Source of the DNA: JAEUMG01 sp046349315
Lineage (GTDB): Bacteria; Pseudomonadota; Alphaproteobacteria; Rhizobiales; Aestuariivirgaceae
Length of the DNA stretch: 64,000 bases
Assembly (NCBI GenBank): GCA_046349315.1
Contig: JAXMCQ010000021.1
Span: 1 to 64,000, forward strand
Direction: 5' to 3'
Positions within the stretch are counted from its first letter, which is position 1, and each line of letters starts with the position of its first letter. The notes below the pieces were generated by a model. It ran no database searches. It saw nothing but the letters and a program-made list of their open reading frames with translations, and was not told the DNA's origin. The position numbers were made by a program, and so were the translations under genes. Below are positions 63,585-64,000 of this stretch, in pieces.

Positions 63585-64000
63585 TTAATGCTTGGCGAGA
63601 AACGCCTCGACTTTGGAACGGCGCGGCAAGGGTTCGACGGCACCATAACCAAGCGTCGAGAGCGCCGCCGCCGCATTGGCAAAACGCGCCGCCGCGAAAA
63701 GGTCTGCGCCGCGGCACAGTTCCGACAGAAGAGCGCCCGTGAAGGCGTCGCCCGCCCCGGTCGCATCGATGGCCGCGACGTTGAAGCCGGCAATTTCCGC
63801 GCTGCGTTTGGCCGTTGCGACATGGACGCCCTTGGCGCCGAGCGTCACAATGACAGCGCCGGCACCGAGCCTGAGAAAATGCGCCGCGATCGCCGAAGGA
63901 TCTGTGAGTCCGGTCAGCGCTTCGGCATCTTCGATAGAGGTTTTGGTGAGGCTCGAACGCGCGGCTGCGTTCTCGATCGCCGGCCGCGCGGTCTCGATCG
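63585..64000 (-). CDS. PfkB family carbohydrate kinase, C-terminal part (5' end beyond the window)
   Basis: The frame is open to the right edge; about 137 C-terminal residues are visible. IDATGAGDAFTGALL is the PfkB signature with the catalytic Asp, preceded by AVIVTLGAKGVH. A ribokinase or fructokinase-like sugar kinase; it may phosphorylate the sugar carried by the neighbouring Frc-like transporter, though it is on the opposite strand. Confidence 0.9.
   Translation of the reverse strand, partial: IETARPAIENAAARSSLTKTSIEDAEALTGLTDPSAIAAHFLRLGAGAVIVTLGAKGVHVATAKRSAEIAGFNVAAIDATGAGDAFTGALLSELCRGADLFAAARFANAAAALSTLGYGAVEPLPRRSKVEAFLAKH

Overview
The window looks like chromosomal DNA of an alphaproteobacterium, most likely Hyphomicrobiales (Rhizobiales). 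The evidence is the complete PhyR-NepR-EcfG general stress module with sigma-EcfG type promoters (GGAAC-N16-CGTT), a GlgX-MalQ fusion, Frc-like and Glp-like ABC transporters, high GC, and REP-like palindromes of the kind common in this group. I see no rRNA, tRNA, insertion sequence, prophage or CRISPR array.

Layout. 1-1319: 3' part of a CocE/NonD hydrolase, then a TetR regulator (1410-2093). 9794-2111 (minus): a tightly packed series with GlgX-MalQ fusion, FkbM methyltransferase, class III cyclase, secreted polysaccharide lyase, and a protein made of two tandem ectoine-synthase-like cupins. 10234-12102: three small membrane/stress proteins. 12282-14079 (minus): NUDIX hydrolase and an ABC exporter membrane domain with no ATPase. 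14140-18906: pentapeptide-repeat protein, IlvD, secreted amidohydrolase. 23825-18908 (minus): glgB-glgC-glgA; glgP follows separately at 32338-29882. 24779-29653: VOC protein, a small-protein/Hsp20/Hsp20 cluster, and an assortment of small enzymes, including a SemiSWEET transporter and a Y-to-F variant SDR.

32491-46546 is the most interesting block. A first operon (AraD1/GguC-like hydrolase, DgoK, MtnA) is followed by eight ACTAAACA elements, five of them spaced one helical turn apart. A second operon then encodes an ABC importer (binding protein, two permeases, a 67-residue membrane protein, two ATPases), a tagatose-3-epimerase-like isomerase, DhaL, DhaM, a dedicated HPr, a dedicated enzyme I, a small HTH protein and DhaK. 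This is a full PEP-driven phosphorelay for a dihydroxyacetone-type kinase, joined to an ABC importer instead of a PTS permease. The inferred route is import of a sugar or polyol, isomerisation, cleavage or oxidation, and then PEP-dependent phosphorylation of a short ketose.

46555-50888: a FadJ-like fusion (minus), then a FucU mutarotase behind a terminator-like hairpin, and an amidohydrolase. 50973-57438 is the general stress locus: PhyR, NepR, EcfG, DUF883-like, degenerate receiver, Crp/Fnr-like regulator, CsbD, small proteins and an HWE kinase that is a candidate PhyK. Four perfect sigma-EcfG promoter matches tie these genes together. 57602-63580: a ROK regulator with a Frc-like sugar ABC transporter, an SDR and a D-threonine-aldolase-like enzyme. 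The 3' end of a PfkB kinase lies at the right edge on the minus strand.
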